A stretch of 64,000 bases of DNA from NCBI RefSeq assembly GCF_028554725.1, contig NC_071668.1, forward strand, positions 27,010,501 through 27,074,500. Reading direction: 5' to 3'. Position numbers and translations under genes: made by a program. Of this stretch, positions 21,935 through 33,423 are shown one piece after another; position 1 is the stretch's first letter; every line of letters starts with the position of its first letter. Origin of the DNA: Zeugodacus cucurbitae (Eukaryota; Arthropoda; Insecta; Diptera; Tephritidae). Below the pieces are notes generated by a model. The model did no database searches. It was not told the origin of the DNA and worked only from the letters and a program-made list of their open reading frames with translations.

Positions 21935-23490
21935 CCCCAGTCAAATAATTATATGAGCATTTCTGCTTTTGTTTATATTTCTTATTCACTGTTATTTTTT
22001 GGATTTCGGTAAATGTGGAATAAAAGGTTAATATGTTACCGTTACTATGCAACGAAAATTGTTTCATATTTTTCTCGTTCGTTGTACAGTTACATTAAGA
22101 ATGTGCTTGTGAATTGGGTATTGCATAGAAAATATTTATATGTGCAAAATCAGTTTAGCGGATCTTTCTTACTGATAGTGCCGCAGCAAAAACTTTTTTT
22201 GCAAAAATTTGTTTTCAAAATTATTGTAGGTGCATTAACTTAATGAATTATTAAAAATTTGATTACATTTATTTAACTTTAAGCCTAAAATGCCTCGTGG
22301 TACTAGTTTATCAGCCGAGGAACAAGTAATAATTATAGGAATGCATAAAAGTGGTTCCAAAGTGGCTCTAGACCAAAACGACATCGGAACTGTATTTCAA
22401 AATTTCTTAAAACCCCCACTAATTATGGTATGAGCGGTGCGAAAGGATGATTCGACGGCTAGTAGTTGCGGACGTGATAAACAGCGATCAAATATGGACC
22501 TAGTTAAGACAGAAAATCACAATAAATATAATTTTTCCAATTATACATAAAAATCAGTTTCTGAGACACACCTCCATGGCACCTAAACCAACTCTAAAGA
22601 AAGACACAATAAAGCACAATTGGGGTTTGCAAATAAATACCAATTCTGTGCCGATGAGTGATAGAATACAGTCTTTAGTGACGAAAAAAAATTTAATTTG
22701 GTCGGGCCAGGTCATTGCAAGAAATATTGGAGAGATTCGCACCAGGAACGACGGTCCTACTACAAGCGATGTTTTGGAAGCGGTACCTTGATTTCATGGG
22801 CTGCATTTTGCTGCTGTGGAAAACTATCTACATGTTTTATATTCACTCAAATGAATGCTAATATCAATGTAGATCTTTTGGACAGCGAGTTGATAAAATT
22901 TGCTGGCAATATTTATGGCATATAACTGGACATAACGAAAGGATAACGCTTTAATCCACACGAAGAACATCTTTAACGACCGGAAAATTCCGATATTACA
23001 ATGTGTAGCATTGAGTTCGAACCTAGATCCCATTGAGGATCTCTGGGGGAATCTCTCTGCTCCTGTTTTCCAAAACGGAAAGCAGTTTGAGACAGTACGT
23101 CACCTTAAATTAGCCATAAAGAAAGAATTTGCCAATATTTACATAACTATTCTACAGTCAATAGTTAATTCTCTGATTAAGCCCCTTAATTTAGTTTTAA
23201 AATATAAGGACAATTCTACTGACTATTAAAATAAACATTTCTTTCAGTTAAACTCAAATGTATAGGCTTTACTGGTAAAAATAGTAAAATGCACATATAA
23301 ATATTTATCATTAGCCTAAACTTCAATTTTGTTTTATAGTTTAAAAAATATTTTGAAATTTGTTAATTTTTTATTTTTTATATCGTATACATTAATAATA
23401 ACAAACCTGCATACTCAGAAATATTTTGCAATTTTGTAATCTTTATTTTTTTTTGCAAAAAGTTCATGCACATATAATTATTTACTGAGG
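21935..23490 (+). mobile_element. Tc3-like element with TA duplication and outer plus inner inverted repeats
   Basis: The element is 1,556 bp between TA dinucleotides (21,933-21,934 and 23,491-23,492). The outer inverted repeats are about 25 bp: left CCCCAGTCAAATAATTATAT, right (reversed) CCTCAGTAAATAATTATAT, each continuing G-A/T-GCAT. A perfect 16-bp inner pair, AATATTTATATGTGCA at 22,131-22,146 and its complement at 23,290-23,305, lies about 190 bp inside each end. Paired terminal and internal transposase-binding sites are known for Tc3. The inside holds one decayed transposase gene on the plus strand. Confidence 0.85.
22290..23229 (+). pseudogene. Tc3-like transposase pseudogene
   Basis: ATG at 22,290 starts MPRGTSLSAEEQVIII, the usual Tc3 N-terminus. 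The frame then breaks, and the bipartite DNA-binding region is partly lost (22,440-22,560). The catalytic domain reappears as VFSDEKKFNLVGPG with the first Asp (near 22,677), then CKKYWRDSHQERRSYYKRCF and GSGTLISWAAF. It continues after a stop as RKDNALIHTKN, keeping the second Asp, then ALSSNLDPIEDLW, where the third acidic residue (normally SSDLNPIEDLW) is Asn. The end is NSTDY at 23,229. Several stops and a lost catalytic Asp make it inactive. Confidence 0.85.
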
Positions 23491-23492
23491 TA

Positions 23493-25508
23493 TGCTTTGT
23501 TAGCCTTATATAGTGAGCTAATTGCGTCACTAAATCTCAGAGGTTCCCAAATATAGGTTCAAACGAAGTATTTTTTACTTGAATCATTTTCATTAAATCT
23601 AACAGTTGTACGCAGACATTTTAAAGTCTTTGAGACCTTTGTGTATTACAGAATCTCTTAAGTGGTATATCGTTTGAACAAGCTATAAACCATATATGGG
23701 GGGAGAAGCTCGATCAAAATTTGCAATTTATAAGCGTCAATACATGCATTAAAAAAGCGTACCATTCATCCTTGTGTTAATAATAAAGTGTGGCGTATTA
23801 AACACGAGAATAGCTGCTCTCATTAATTTAAACCGATCCTCCTATTGCCACCCATGTCGCTCTCATTCAACTCATTATTATTAACTTACTGCCCAGAAGC
23901 TTGCGTGCCAAAATCCCATAATTCTATAACGGGTAGTTTTCCAACAAAAACAATGAAGTCAGTAATTTAATTTTGCTGTAAAAGTATTTTTAGTTGAAAG
24001 TGTACGGTGTTTGTTGTTGCATGCGCTTGGTGCATGTTACACACAATTATTAACATATTAATAAATTTTACCATTTTGAGAGGCTATACTTAACTAGTTA
24101 CCGCCAAGTATGCAACGCTTGATTACGGTAAGTTTGTTTGCTAATTTTCGAGTTTTTTTCGCTCCGGTTGCTCGATGCTCGATGCTCTGCACGAAGCGTG
24201 CACCATATGCGTTTTGCATTTTGACAGCCACTTTAACTTTCTGTTAGCGCAATTTCAACACATTGGAAGTTGAGAGCGGGTATTTAGTTGGCCGGCGGGG
24301 AAAGGGAAGTGAACCCACCGTAACAACAACAATGGGAGTGTAAGTGGGCAGTTGCGAAAAACACCGTAGGCTGCGTTGGCCGTTGGCATGCAACGTAACG
24401 GCTAAAGTCAACACCTACATGCAAGCCCATTCGGACTAGTGGTTTGCGGTCGCGTTAACGGTTAGCGTGAGCTCTGCTTTGTACTGGAAAAGATTACCCG
24501 AAATTATCGCTAAAAATAACAGCAAACTAGTAGCAGTTTGTACATGATTATACACTTCATAAATATTTATTTATGCACCTAACGCTTGTTCTAACCAAAT
24601 TTTATGGTTTAAAACACTAGTATGCAACGCGTTGGCCTTAAGTCAAAGTGACAAGTAAAAAAGGAAAATTAATAAATATGTTGTGCTATTTAGTGGTAAT
24701 TGTTCCATATGGATTCAACACATGTTATTAGAGAAAATTTAGAATGTATCACAATCAATTTGTGTATTTATAGTTGGAAGAGAGCTGGTAGAATCTCTTC
24801 AAGTTCTAAATACATAATTTCTTTTTATTTATAAACATTTTTGGTCGTATTAAGCAGTTCACAATTAAAATCTCCAAAAATGTTTTGAGGTAATGATTGA
24901 GTCTGATTATCTTTGTTTAGAAATTTCAAAATTTCATTACTTGCTTTCTCTCACACATTTCTAAATAGTGCCAGTCAATGAAGGCGTGTATTCGAAGTTC
25001 ACTTTTGCTCTCTCTGAGCTCTTTTTCTATATCCTGTAATGGTTGGAAATACTTTTGACAGCAACGAGTTAAACATCATACAACCATCTAGGAATGTGAT
25101 CCGTCAACGAAAGAGCGCTTAAAAATGACATAAATTTTTGATTTGATGGTAGACTTAGTTATGATAAATTACTTCCATTCATAAATAAGTCTTCCTAATG
25201 TTGTGTATTACTACTTTAGGTATTGCAAGTTTGAATTTATAGTATCTTCATTTCCTATTAAATATATCAAATCTTACGAATTTATCTATAACGATATTTT
25301 GGGAGACCCTTGATGTGAAATTAAAGAATTTAGATATTTACAGCCCTAATTGTTTACAATTTACTGTGTGCGGTGTTTAATGATTGGGATAAGAAAACGT
25401 TAATGAATTCTTAAAAACAAGTAATCATTGCTGATGCAACTATTTTCGCTGAATACTTCGACATTGTAATAGATAGCTATATTATACAAAATTCTTCTTT
25501 AGGTTTTA
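23493..25508. other. Intergenic DNA with a GC-richer island
   Basis: No gene I can support. From about 24,100 to 24,500 the sequence is less AT-rich than its surroundings. ATGCAACGCTTGATTACG at 24,110-24,127 is followed by a consensus GTAAGT donor, so a very short first coding exon (MQRLIT) is possible, but nothing else supports it. ATGCAACGC recurs at about 24,622. Confidence 0.4.
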
Positions 25509-26280
25509 TCAAGTAAGGAAGGGCTAAGTTCGGGGGTAACCGAACATTTTAAACTCTCGCAATTTATTTATATGGTAAGTAAGTGTGGTTGTGAACCGAT
25601 TTGGAATATTTTCATAAACTATTATTGCGACCGAATTTCACTGAAATTGGTCAGGTAGTTTCGGAGATATGATTTTTGATCCATTAGAGGGTGGAGACAC
25701 GCCCACTGAAAATTTTGTATACCAATTTGAGTGCAGCCCTTCTGTACCATCTTTACCGTGAAATTTAAGGTTCCTGGTAGATTTCCTCTCTGAATTAAAG
25801 CCTTTTTAGTAGGTTTCATTAGAGTTGGGCGTGGTTATAATCCGATTTCCTCCATTTTTGGACTGTATAAGGTGGTACCTAAAAAAAGTCTATGGAGAGA
25901 TTCCTTGATATAGCTTTAGTAGTTTACGAGCTATGTACAAAAAACTACCCCTTCATTATGCGATCCTTTGTACCAAATTCTATATTCATAGCACTTCATG
26001 TGTTTTCGGCTTTCGCCATTTTGTGGGCGTGGCAGTGGACCGATTTCGTGGACCGATTTCGTGGACCATTTACGAAAACAACTTTCTTATGGTCTCAAGA
26101 AACACGTGTACCAAGTTTCATTAAGATATCTCAATTTTAACTCAAGTTACAGCTTGCACGGACGGACAGACAGACAGACGGACATATATCTAACTCGTTT
26201 AGTTTTTGGACTTACAACCAACCGTTATGTAAACAAAACTATTGTACTTTCTTAGCAACTTTGTAGCGAGACTATAAAAA
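25509..26280 (-). repeat. mini-me/DINE-1-like repeat, internally deleted copy
   Basis: Has AAGTAAGGAAGGGCTAAG, the hairpin GTTCGGGGGTAACCGAAC and AACTCTCGCAA. It then jumps past the first third of the family. A GGACGGACAGACAGAC run lies at about 26,160-26,182, and the end is GCGAGACTATAAAAA. Confidence 0.87.
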
Positions 26281-26866
26281 GGTAATTAACGTATTAAATG
26301 GATCGCATATTTGCCCCGTTTGAAGACGGCATTTTATGTGATATCTTACCAAAAATATCATCCACAGTAGTGCGATCAAAAACCTAGTTAACTGTTTTTG
26401 CAACTGTGATCCAAAGAGAATTACTGAACAGTTATCGAAATCAAAGTATTGAACTGAAATTGTGATTGTAATTCACTGTTTTTTACAAAAACTGATCGCA
26501 GTTGCTATATACGATCACAGTGAAAAAATTTCAGGTTGTGATCGCTCACAGTAATATTCATGTCGATGCGGGCAAGCAATCACTTGTAAGATCTGTACCG
26601 ATTCTTATTTTGTTTGTCAATTAAATAAAAAGAGAAGCCTCGCAAATATTAATGGCGATCGAAAAATATATATGTATCGTCACATAAGCTATAAGCCCAT
26701 TCTTGAGTCCCAGGTTTTTGAATCCGATGCAGAATTATTTTGCATAATTAGGAAGTGTATTCTTAAAATAATGTGAACCCGAAAAATTTGGTGGATGGTT
26801 ATAGAAAGAAATAAATATAAATATTAAAGGAATTCTTTAAAACCGAACAAAATCGTAAAAGAAAGT
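26281..26866. other. Intergenic DNA with a cluster of GTGATC-type words
   Basis: No gene. Between 26,400 and 26,560 the words ACTGTGATCC, ACTGATCGCAGT, CGATCACAGTG and GTTGTGATCGCTCACAGT recur in both orientations. Function unknown. Confidence 0.4.
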
Positions 26867-26869
26867 TTA

Positions 26870-27332
26870 CACCGGTCAACACGATTTTTGGGTCTGACAT
26901 CTACATGCTAAATTTTAGTTTTTCCTTTGACAAAAATTGATTAAAGTTTGCTTTCGTAGTAATTAGAGCAATTTTTCGATTTTTAAGCAGAAATGACTGA
27001 TTTTTATATTTTTTCTACAATTTCACTATAGATTATTTTGATTACTGACTTTTAGGTTAAAATAGGCTTCATAGGCTTCGCAAAGTTTCAAATTTGTTGA
27101 TAAAGGAAATTTTTTAGTTCCAACTTTAATAAATTCACCGCACATAAAACAGAATGAATCAACATCATTTTTACACTGACGTGATGCCATTTTTTAACTG
27201 AGTAATACACTAATATTGTTGTTACAGCTATAATAAACAGGTTTAGCTCAAAGTGCTGCCATCTTTGATTTATGAAATAAATTAAAATATACTTATCGAA
27301 TATCGAAAAAATATTTTTTTTGTTGACCGGTG
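26870..27332. mobile_element. Non-autonomous TIR element with TTA duplication
   Basis: A 463-bp, AT-rich element. Perfect 12-bp terminal repeats CACCGGTCAACA (26,870-26,881) and TGTTGACCGGTG (27,321-27,332) are flanked by TTA at 26,867-26,869 and 27,333-27,335. A 3-bp TTA/TWA duplication is typical of PIF/Harbinger; the CAC...GTG ends would also fit CACTA-type elements. No coding capacity. Confidence 0.7.
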
Positions 27333-27335
27333 TTA

Positions 27336-28994
27336 TTTATACATTTTTCTTGAACTGTATCCGTTTCAATTACTGTGAATGAGAGAGAATTACATTAATG
27401 TATATACTTTAAACTCCAAGTAGCACTTAATAATGTGGCTACAGTTAAAAGTGGAAAAACAAACCGTCGAGAGAAACTTTCGAAATACTCAAAACGGTAT
27501 CCAACGGATTCTTAAGTAGTGCTATTATTCGTTATTAGTGATAAATATAACTCGTTTGGGAATATGTTTATAGGCATTTCAGTCAGCTGCAAGCCAGCTA
27601 ACCCACTGACCAAGTAATCTCAAAGGGTAATCAATGTCAAGATAACGCGACAATCAAGTCAGTTGTTTGTTTTAAAAATATGTAATGACTAAGTTTTATA
27701 GGATTGAAAGTACACGTATAATAATAAATTGGAAAATACTCGTATGTTTTAATCATTATTGCCCCCAACAACGCATATCGCTATGCGTGAATACTCATTT
27801 GGTGATGACAATAAAAGGGTACACTAGTACACTGGGAAACCTAAAAATACCATCAAACTATATTTGCAGTAATTAAATAAAGCTATCAGCTCAGATCAGC
27901 AATAGCAATCCTAAATATTATGCATAGTGTTATACACATTATATAGTAAAAATCACAACAATACATACCTTGATTGAAAATTCATCTTTGGTTGACGTTA
28001 TAGCAAATTATAACTGAAATCGAATTTAATATGTTGCAGAGTGTAATAATATCATAATTACGTCCAAATATCAGTATATTTATGCAGCCAATCGTACTGT
28101 TATTCTGTCTGATTGACTTTAGTTTATTTGAGTTTGTTTTTATATGTCTGGCAGTTGTATAATAACATAATACATACATATGTACGTGGGTAACGATAAG
28201 CATAAGTGTGGCCTACCATACATAAACATACTCGCACTCGTATCTATAAAAAGAGAGTGCAATGTATAAAGATAAGGCGCCGACCTTGAATTTCTTGAGC
28301 TAAACAAACAATTAGAAGTGGATTAACTGTGGAGGGGTGTTTTAATGCGTAAAACTCATATATATGTATATTACAAATTTCGGACGATTAGTTTACAGTT
28401 ATCATTAGTAACAGTAAATGTTACTATCTTAAACTCGAAAAAGTGAGATATGTTTATTTTTGGAACAAATATCAGATTGTGGCCCGGCGATTTTGCTTGT
28501 TCAACTGAACCCTACGAACCCTACTAAATATGAATGGTTATATTGTTCTGAGAGTAGTCTTGACCAAACTACCTATTCCAACTTTCGAAGTACTTTGCTG
28601 AGTCAAATCGAGCAAATATAATATGTATATGAATATATCATGTGCATTTTGAGGTCCAAAGTCTAACCTAACCGAAAAATAGTAGCTAAACCTCCAATGA
28701 GAGATATTACACATATCGTATAAAATTCTATGTATTTTACTGGATTTATACTTTTCTTGAAAACTTAATTTAATAAGAATAATTTGATAAGAATATTATA
28801 CCTTTATACCATGGCTATATTGCACTTTGAGAGGAGAGCATAAGCAAATGCATGACTCACTTTTTGTTGAGAGAACAAGAGCAAGCGAGCTGGAGAATAT
28901 GTTAATCAATCCGTTGAAAAATTATTTATGACAAGCACATGTAGGAAGGGGGTAAAAAGAAAAAGTTACTGTACTTTTTTTCAATAAGAGCGCT
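27336..28994. other. AT-rich intergenic DNA, no gene seen
   Basis: Short frames on either strand show no domain, and codon composition matches the background. No repeat family recognised. Confidence 0.45.
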
Positions 28995-29731
28995 TCATTC
29001 GATGACATTATGTATGAAACCTGATTTCTTTTGGCCACCACAGGAACGCTTGCAGAAGTCCAGACGCTGAACCCAATTTTCGACGGTTTTCAAGCATACA
29101 TAGGCCGATACTACTGCAATTTCACGTTCGATATTCTTACGAAGTTCATCAATCGTCGCTGGTTCCGGCATGACCGAGGCGACCAATTGACTGGGTCATT
29201 TCGAGAGATAACACGTTCACACAACTTGGTTTTCAATAGATCGATTGTGATATTCGCAGTGTGCCTTGTGGCGCCGTCCTGTTGGAACCACATATTGTCC
29301 AAGTGCATATCATCCAATTCGGGCCAAAAATATTCGGTTATCATTGAGCGGTAGCAATTCACATTTACAGCCTGTCTTGATCATAAGGGAAGAAGTACGG
29401 CCCAATGATAGCGCTGGTCCATAAACAGCACCAACCCGTAATTTTTTCGGGATGTAATTGTGACTCATGGAGTATGTGTGGATTGCTGCCTGACCAATAA
29501 TATATATTTTTCTTATTGACGAAGCCATTCAGCCAAAAATGATTCTAATCGCTGAAGATTTTTTCCATGAAAATCCGCAACATTTTCGAGTTGTTGCTCA
29601 GCCCAATTCACGAACATACGACGATTCTGGTGGTCTAGCGGCTTCTGTTCTTGTGTCAATTCGATCTTGTATGGTGTCGTTTGCTGTTCCTCTCGGTCTA
29701 GTTTTATAGCGTCTATTTTTGAAAACCCCAT
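28995..29731 (-). pseudogene. mariner-type transposase pseudogene
   Basis: Reading the minus strand downward: YKIELTQEQKPLDHQNRRMF and VNWAEQQLENV (near 29,650). Next, in another frame, KIFSD-stop-NHFWLNGFVNK, where the first catalytic Asp survives but the following Glu codon is a stop. Then come further shifts, CYRSMITEYFWPELDDMHLD, MWFQQDGATRHTANI with the second Asp, and CERVISRNDPVNWSPRSC. The expected DLTPLDYFLWG block, holding the third Asp, is deleted (about 60 bp). The sequence resumes in a third frame at EPATIDELRKNIEREI and WVQRLDFCKRSCGG. It is 5'-truncated, and I could not locate terminal repeats. This is a dead copy of a common insect mariner-superfamily transposase. Confidence 0.9.
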
Positions 29732-29978
29732 TAGATCGAGAGTTATGAAATGTAGAATGTGAGGTTGGGTTGCTAAATAAGAGTTCTTCGATATATTATA
29801 TATTACTAAGTGCTACATGGCTAAATGAGTACAACTATTTCATAGCCTCAACTTCTAAAATGTTATACTACCTCAACTAATGGCTCTAAAGTAGTAAAAG
29901 AATAATTTGTAAAAGTCATAATAAAAATGTTTTATATCTATCTCCCTGTAAAGGGTTAAAAAATTGTGCATATTTATT

Positions 29979-31679
29979 TTAAGATTCTCCGCACCAGCGG
30001 TGAGTGACGGTTAAGACTATTCCAATAGTTGCCATGATAACGCCTATAACTATAAAAGCGATTCCTGAATATAAACCAATACTTGGCATATTCAAAGCGA
30101 GCTGTTAAAGATACAAAATAAAAATAACTGATTAAATCAAGTATGTCAGAAAGTGCTCTCACCTTGATTTCCTTAGCAAGCGCCTTATTGACTACAGCCT
30201 TACTGGAGGTCACAAAAAGTGGCGCATAAAACTCCGGTATGTCACGCAATATGCTAAATGTTCAAATCAAATATGAGTTCATAACATTATTTTAACAATT
30301 CCTAACTAAGTCAATACTCACGTTATATCACTGTCATTCCGCATGTGTAGACTGACCATGACATTGGCATTCACCTGCAACGGTATACCCAGTTTCCGTT
30401 CCATAACAATGAAGAATTTGTGCTTATCATAATCGGGACTGAGACCGGTAATCGTATTAGCGTAGCTCTCATCGGCATACATGAAATGCGGGTGCGACAT
30501 GTACATAGGCACACCTTCAGTGCACGGACTGAGATCGGTTACACCAGACGCCGGACAATTGTCCGGTTGCTTGTCCCGTGGACAATAACATTTCATATCG
30601 GGATTACGTTGACCACTATCAAATGTGTCCGGCTTTGTCTCATATACCGTTGCTTTGATACCTTCGATTTCAGTCTCACCAGTTGGCACCAGATTGATAA
30701 TACGGCAAGTATCGGTAATGTAGACAGTGATGTACTCTTCGGGTCCAATATTCGGTACCCACAGATCGGCGGTACTGCCATTCACACGCCCACACTCGCC
30801 CTCATAGAAGCCAGTGTGATTTGAACCCTTCCAAAATTTAATTTCGCCCATTTGACTCAAATCACCCTGACCGGTGTGTATGGTGAATAGGCCCTCGAAC
30901 TCTTTAGAGCCGTTGCGGTTAAGAAACCAAGCAAAATGATCCGAATCGACAGAGCTTACCAAGGAGCTATTTAGCTTTATAGCATAGGCAAGGAATTCAT
31001 CGTAAAAACCGTCGAAAAGCCACTCACCGGCCGTGTGTGTCTGATAGAGTGTACCGCCATTGTTATTGAGCGCAATATTGAAACCAAATTTGATTAATTT
31101 CGGTTCATCTCGCATCACGCTCGCAGCGGCCTGCCATTATACAAATTATTACTAAAAATCAATTCCTTTGCGGAGTAACTTACCAAAGATGGTATATGTG
31201 GACACGTGATTAAATCATCCAGCGACGCCCCCGACATCTCGGGTTCAAAGTACCACGTTCGCTGTCCGTAGAAAGATACAGTCTTGTTTGCGTACCAAGT
31301 CACATCATCTTTGAGTTTATCCTCTCTATAAACAAATGGTCCGACTTGCTGGAAATTCGGCTTGACACCCTTTGTGCGTACTTGGTCCGGGTTTGTCCAA
31401 TTGAAAAGGTACATGTGCAAGTAGACCGGTATGGGTGCCTGCACCCATTTGTCATATGTGGCCGAGCTGGGACTGAGTGGCAGCATCTGAGAAGTAGAAA
31501 TGTATTAATAATAATGTAACCTTTTTAAAATTCTAAACTTTGGAACTCACCTCGTAGACTTTATCAGTTATAAAGTTTGGCCACCAAATTACGAAGAGCA
31601 ATCCTAGCCCCAGGAACACCGCGGCTAGTAGAAAAACCCATATTTTCTGCTGAGTTACGCTACAACAACTGCAACACAT
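29979..31679 (-). CDS. CD36/scavenger receptor class B family membrane protein
   Basis: Five exons: 31,551-31,679; 31,184-31,486; 30,322-31,130; 30,163-30,253; 29,979-30,101. All four introns (64, 53, 68 and 61 bp) have GT-AG ends, and the frame holds throughout, giving 484 residues, the usual family length. The start is the first in-frame ATG (MCCSCC), whose Cys cluster suggests palmitoylation. A membrane helix at about 13-33 is followed by the extracellular loop (LPLSPSSATYDKW, IPVYLHMYLFNWTNP, PKLIKFGFNIALNNNGGTLY, the Cys-rich MKCYCPRDKQPDNC region, several N-glycosylation sites such as NWT, NKT and NHT). The C-terminal helix lies at about 454-476. Family members take up lipids, carotenoids or other hydrophobic ligands at the plasma membrane or endosome. 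I cannot name the Drosophila orthologue. AATAAA occurs directly after the stop (29,973-29,978). A possible 40-bp intron just before the ATG (CAG at about 31,696) is too short to trust. Confidence 0.95.
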
Positions 31680-31739
31680 TTTAACACCTTCGCAGCTGCA
31701 AATGAAGTGAGCCCAAATAGTTCTCACCAACTTACCAGC

Positions 31740-32319
31740 CGATAAATACTACTTGACATAGCCACAACAATATATAGCAGATAATTCAATCTTATCAGTC
31801 CAGCAACTTTACTACGGAACCGAAGTAAAGGAGATTCCAATAATCACCTGATTGGATTAGAAACAATAAAGTAATTAAGTTGTTGTAAATTGTTTTAACA
31901 GTGCCTTACTCAGCAATTACCGTTGTACGTTTTTGTTGTAGTATTTTATAATAGCTTATATTTTTGGTTTTGGTCATTTTTCAGATCGCCGCTGACGATG
32001 TAGCCTGTTCTGGAAGTCATAGACAAGGATGTATTTTAAAAGAAAATCGCCGTAGTTTCTTGGTATTTTATTTATCAGTGTAGTATTTAAAAATACTATT
32101 TCGAATTGAACGATGGGAAAAAATTTTGATAAAAGAAATATTTTTGTCCAAGCTTAGCGAACTCATAGCAACCGAAATAATTTACCGATAATCTGCAATT
32201 AAAATAATTTTTAGCTGATTAATGCTCATAAAACCCTTATTGAGTGTTGGTAATACCAATCAACATGTTGAACAATATAACTGGATTAAAATTTCCTACT
32301 TGATTCCGGAGGTTACATA
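31740..32319. other. Upstream region of the CD36-family gene
   Basis: Presumed 5' flank of the minus-strand gene. I see no clear TATA box or other regulatory site. Confidence 0.35.
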
Positions 32320-32321
32320 TA

Positions 32322-32834
32322 CAGTGACTCACGAAATTCATCACGGTATCAAGAGGTACCCATTCAATGATAAAGGTATAATTAAACACATATAATATTT
32401 CATCAAACAAAAATATAGGAAAGTAATAACACAATTAAATGTGAAATATGTCAGTCTGATCAATTTGTGACACACACAATTTGTGTGTTAACACTTCGTA
32501 TAATCATCTATCTATAACGGCTTTGATTCTACTTGGAATACTACTACACAAATTTGCGCATGTTTCTGATGAATAGAATCGCACGCCTTAGGCCATTATT
32601 CGCTCAATGGGCCGAATTGTCTAGCCTTCTTCACATCAAAATGGAGCCTCTTTCAAAATTCAGCATAGTCATATGCGTGGTGTCCCTCTAATTTCGCACC
32701 ATTGCTTTTAATGGTACCTTCAACACCAAGTATTCAGTTGGATTTGTATTTGAACGCTTATGTACAACGGAATGGAAGAAGAAATTGCTATTCAGGCTAT
32801 TCAACGGAAGCTTAATCAATTTCGTGAGGCACTG
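32322..32834. mobile_element. Tc1-type deletion derivative, 513 bp
   Basis: Terminal repeats CAGTGACTCACGAAATT (left) and, reversed, CAGTGCCTCACGAAATT (right) are flanked by TA at 32,320-32,321 and 32,835-32,836. Near 32,510-32,610 the minus strand encodes CANLCSSIPSRIKAVIDR, resembling the C-terminal end of Tc1 transposases (C-x2-L..SMPRRI.AVI). The rest of the transposase is gone. Confidence 0.75.
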
Positions 32835-32901
32835 TATATAAGCAAAGTTAAATCTTAGCCATTAAGGGGTAACAGATTCCCCTGCTTAAAGGCCACATTA
32901 A

Positions 32902-33419
32902 CCCTTTCATGCCCAATGTTGCGTATATGCAACATTGTACTTATCGGCTCCTAATTCTCGTTATTTAAATTTTTTTAACCAGCGGTTTTTTCAATTATGT
33001 AGACTTATGTGTTATGCAAGCTTACAGTTACTTTTTCTGATTTGAGCTGTGCACGTGTTCACTCAGTAAGAGTTCTTAGCAGGGAGAAACTGGCAAAATC
33101 GTTTCGCGAAAAAAGTTATACAAAAGTTGTTATACAAAAATGGTTCAAAAACATAAAAATAATTGTTTTATTTTAAAACAAAGTGAACTATATAAATAAG
33201 TAAGGATAAGAGAGTTATTTACTAAAAAAATTTCATGAAAAAAGTGTTTTGTTTATTTATAATAATTTAATTTGTGCCTATAAGCAACATCACATAGCTA
33301 ATGAACCAGGTAACATAGGACTTTGAAATTTTTATCACTTCATATTTGAGTTAAGACTAATATATATTTGTCCAAAAAAAGCTGTTAGCTCCGCCCATTT
33401 TAATTCGGGCATGAGAGGG
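32902..33419. mobile_element. piggyBac-like MITE with TTAA duplication
   Basis: A 518-bp element bounded by TTAA (32,898-32,901 and 33,420-33,423). Terminal repeats: CCCTTTCATGCCCAA on the left and CCCTCTCATGCCCGAA (reversed) on the right. CCC-ended repeats with TTAA duplications are the piggyBac signature. Just inside the left end lies a perfect palindrome, CAATGTTGC-GTATAT-GCAACATTG (32,913-32,936). No transposase is encoded. Confidence 0.82.
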
Positions 33420-33423
33420 TTAA

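Noticed and set aside
30420..30824. 134-codon frame on the plus strand
   Set aside because: Antisense shadow of the third exon of the CD36-family gene.
31680..31740. A 5' leader intron directly before the CD36-family start codon
   Set aside because: The only donor-acceptor pair visible leaves a 40-base intron, shorter than normal fly introns.
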